A DNA stretch of 64,000 nt from NCBI RefSeq assembly GCF_000759955.1, contig NZ_JNAL01000015.1:34018-98017 (forward strand), read 5' to 3'. This stretch comes from Prochlorococcus marinus str. MIT 9201 (GTDB taxonomy: Bacteria > Cyanobacteriota > Cyanobacteriia > PCC-6307 > Cyanobiaceae). The translations under genes and the position numbers were made by a program. Shown piece after piece: positions 63,281 to 64,000 of the stretch. The first letter of the stretch is position 1; every line of letters begins with the position of its first letter. The notes beneath the pieces were generated by a model, which was given only the letters and a program-made list of their open reading frames with translations, did no database searches and was not told where the DNA came from.

Positions 63281-64000
63281 CTAATTTACTAATGTTGTAA
63301 TCATTCCAACTAATTTAGCTAAGGATAGTTGTTGACTGAGAGCATTAGTTGAAGATTCGTATAAATTTATCGCAATTTTAGGCCAAAAACCTATTACTAA
63401 AGTAGGCAGCAATAAACTGAACCCAATTGTCAGCTCTCTACCATTCATTTCTTTAACTGTTGCTAGTGCAGGAATTCTGGGCCCAAAAAATACTCTTCTA
63501 CACATGGATAGAAGATATATAGGAGTTAGTACTAGACCGATAGCTGCTATAAGAATTGTGATTGATCTGAAAATAGAGCTAAAGCCTTCTTGACTTGTGA
63601 TACCTAAAAATACAGTTATTTCACTTATAAAACCGCTCATCCCAGGTAGTGCTAAAGAGGCCAAAGAGCTTGCTAAGAAAAAAGCAAAAGTTATTGGTAA
63701 AACCTTAGCTAAACCTCCCATATTTGGGATTGAAAGAGTATTTGTTCTTTCATAGAATGAGCCAGTAACAAAAAACATAGCTGCAGCGATAAGTCCGTGA
63801 CTAATCATCTGAAGCATTGCTCCGCTTATTCCTAGAGCATCTACCGCTCCAATTCCTAATAGAACAAAACCCATATGACTGACTGAGCTACATGCAATTC
63901 TTCTTTTAACATTATCTTGCGCAAATGCATTTAGTGCTCCGTAAATTATATTAATGATTCCAAGAATAATTAATGCAGGTGCAATTTGAAGATGTATTTC
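63281..64000 (-). CDS. ndhD: NDH-1 subunit 4 (NdhD), 5' part beyond the window
   Basis: The coding strand continues off the right edge; 239 C-terminal residues are present. Upstream of the internal Met (63874) the frame runs on through [23 protein letters not shown], the hallmark of the proton-pumping antiporter-like subunits, so the ATG at 63874 is not the start. Several transmembrane helices follow ([41 protein letters not shown]). It is one of the three large antiporter-like subunits of the thylakoid NDH-1 complex; ndhL is elsewhere in this window. Subtype (D1 or another) cannot be fixed from this part alone. Confidence 0.88.
   Translation of the reverse strand, partial: EIHLQIAPALIILGIINIIYGALNAFAQDNVKRRIACSSVSHMGFVLLGIGAVDALGISGAMLQMISHGLIAAAMFFVTGSFYERTNTLSIPNMGGLAKVLPITFAFFLASSLASLALPGMSGFISEITVFLGITSQEGFSSIFRSITILIAAIGLVLTPIYLLSMCRRVFFGPRIPALATVKEMNGRELTIGFSLLLPTLVIGFWPKIAINLYESSTNALSQQLSLAKLVGMITTLVN

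Overview
The window looks like a piece of a high-light-adapted Prochlorococcus chromosome, probably HLII-like rather than MED4-like. This is inferred from strong A+T richness, very short gaps, many TTG/GTG starts without Shine-Dalgarno sites, and gene content: an alpha-carboxysome with form IA Rubisco, CsoS1D and acRAF, cyanobacterial ADO/AAR, both protochlorophyllide reductases, psaM, ndhL, ndhD and plastocyanin. I saw no transposase, integrase, prophage, CRISPR array or abrupt composition break. It reads as core genome, not a genomic island.

Layout. 1-3.4 kb: the tail of an unknown gene, an exported SNase-fold protein, and a leftward operon rps1-like > tab2 > pgeF. 3.5-8.9 kb: creatininase-family protein, then the alkane pair ado-aar followed tightly by accA and an SDR gene, then folE. 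8.9-11.6 kb: trpF, an M50 membrane protease, a LipM-like octanoyltransferase. 11.7-17.7 kb: psaM, a small membrane protein, light-dependent por, converging on the dark-operative chlL, chlB and chlN and a small unknown gene. 17.8-26.5 kb: carboxysome locus csoS1D, rdgB (opposite strand), csoS1-rbcL-rbcS-csoS2-csoS3-csoS4A-csoS4B-acRAF. 26.5-38.8 kb: housekeeping genes (ridA, gloB, hisG, ABC exporter, GNAT, two glycosyltransferases, dnaA, GST, glutathione reductase, Ca/Na exchanger, pyrC). 38.9-44.5 kb: tRNA-Leu(UAA), ndhL-DUF3007-trpA, AbrB-like regulator, YciI, HTH protein, YkvA, group 2 sigma factor, hisIE, QueD-like protein. 44.5-54.8 kb: a long leftward run of clpB2, petE, SDR/epimerase, hemE, glgB, a CocE-type hydrolase and three small proteins. 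54.9-61.2 kb: tamB-like, proA, folB, lipase. 61.2-64 kb: M3 oligopeptidase and the 3' part of ndhD.

How it works together: most genes serve photosynthesis and carbon fixation (Rubisco packaging, chlorophyll and heme synthesis, PSI, NDH-1, plastocyanin, glycogen branching), fatty-acid-derived alkane synthesis, and folate, tryptophan, histidine, proline and pyrimidine synthesis.

The parts least explained by gene calls are regulatory. They are the 329-bp palindrome-rich leader of csoS1, hairpins that divide the carboxysome operon into segments, a 10-bp-arm palindrome in front of pyrC, iterated motifs upstream of chlL and chlN, and tandem 11-bp repeats upstream of the sigma factor. At the gene level, the clearest anomalies are a probable ATT start for pgeF and a QueD-like enzyme with HGY in place of HGH. 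I did not find a clearly new multi-gene system.
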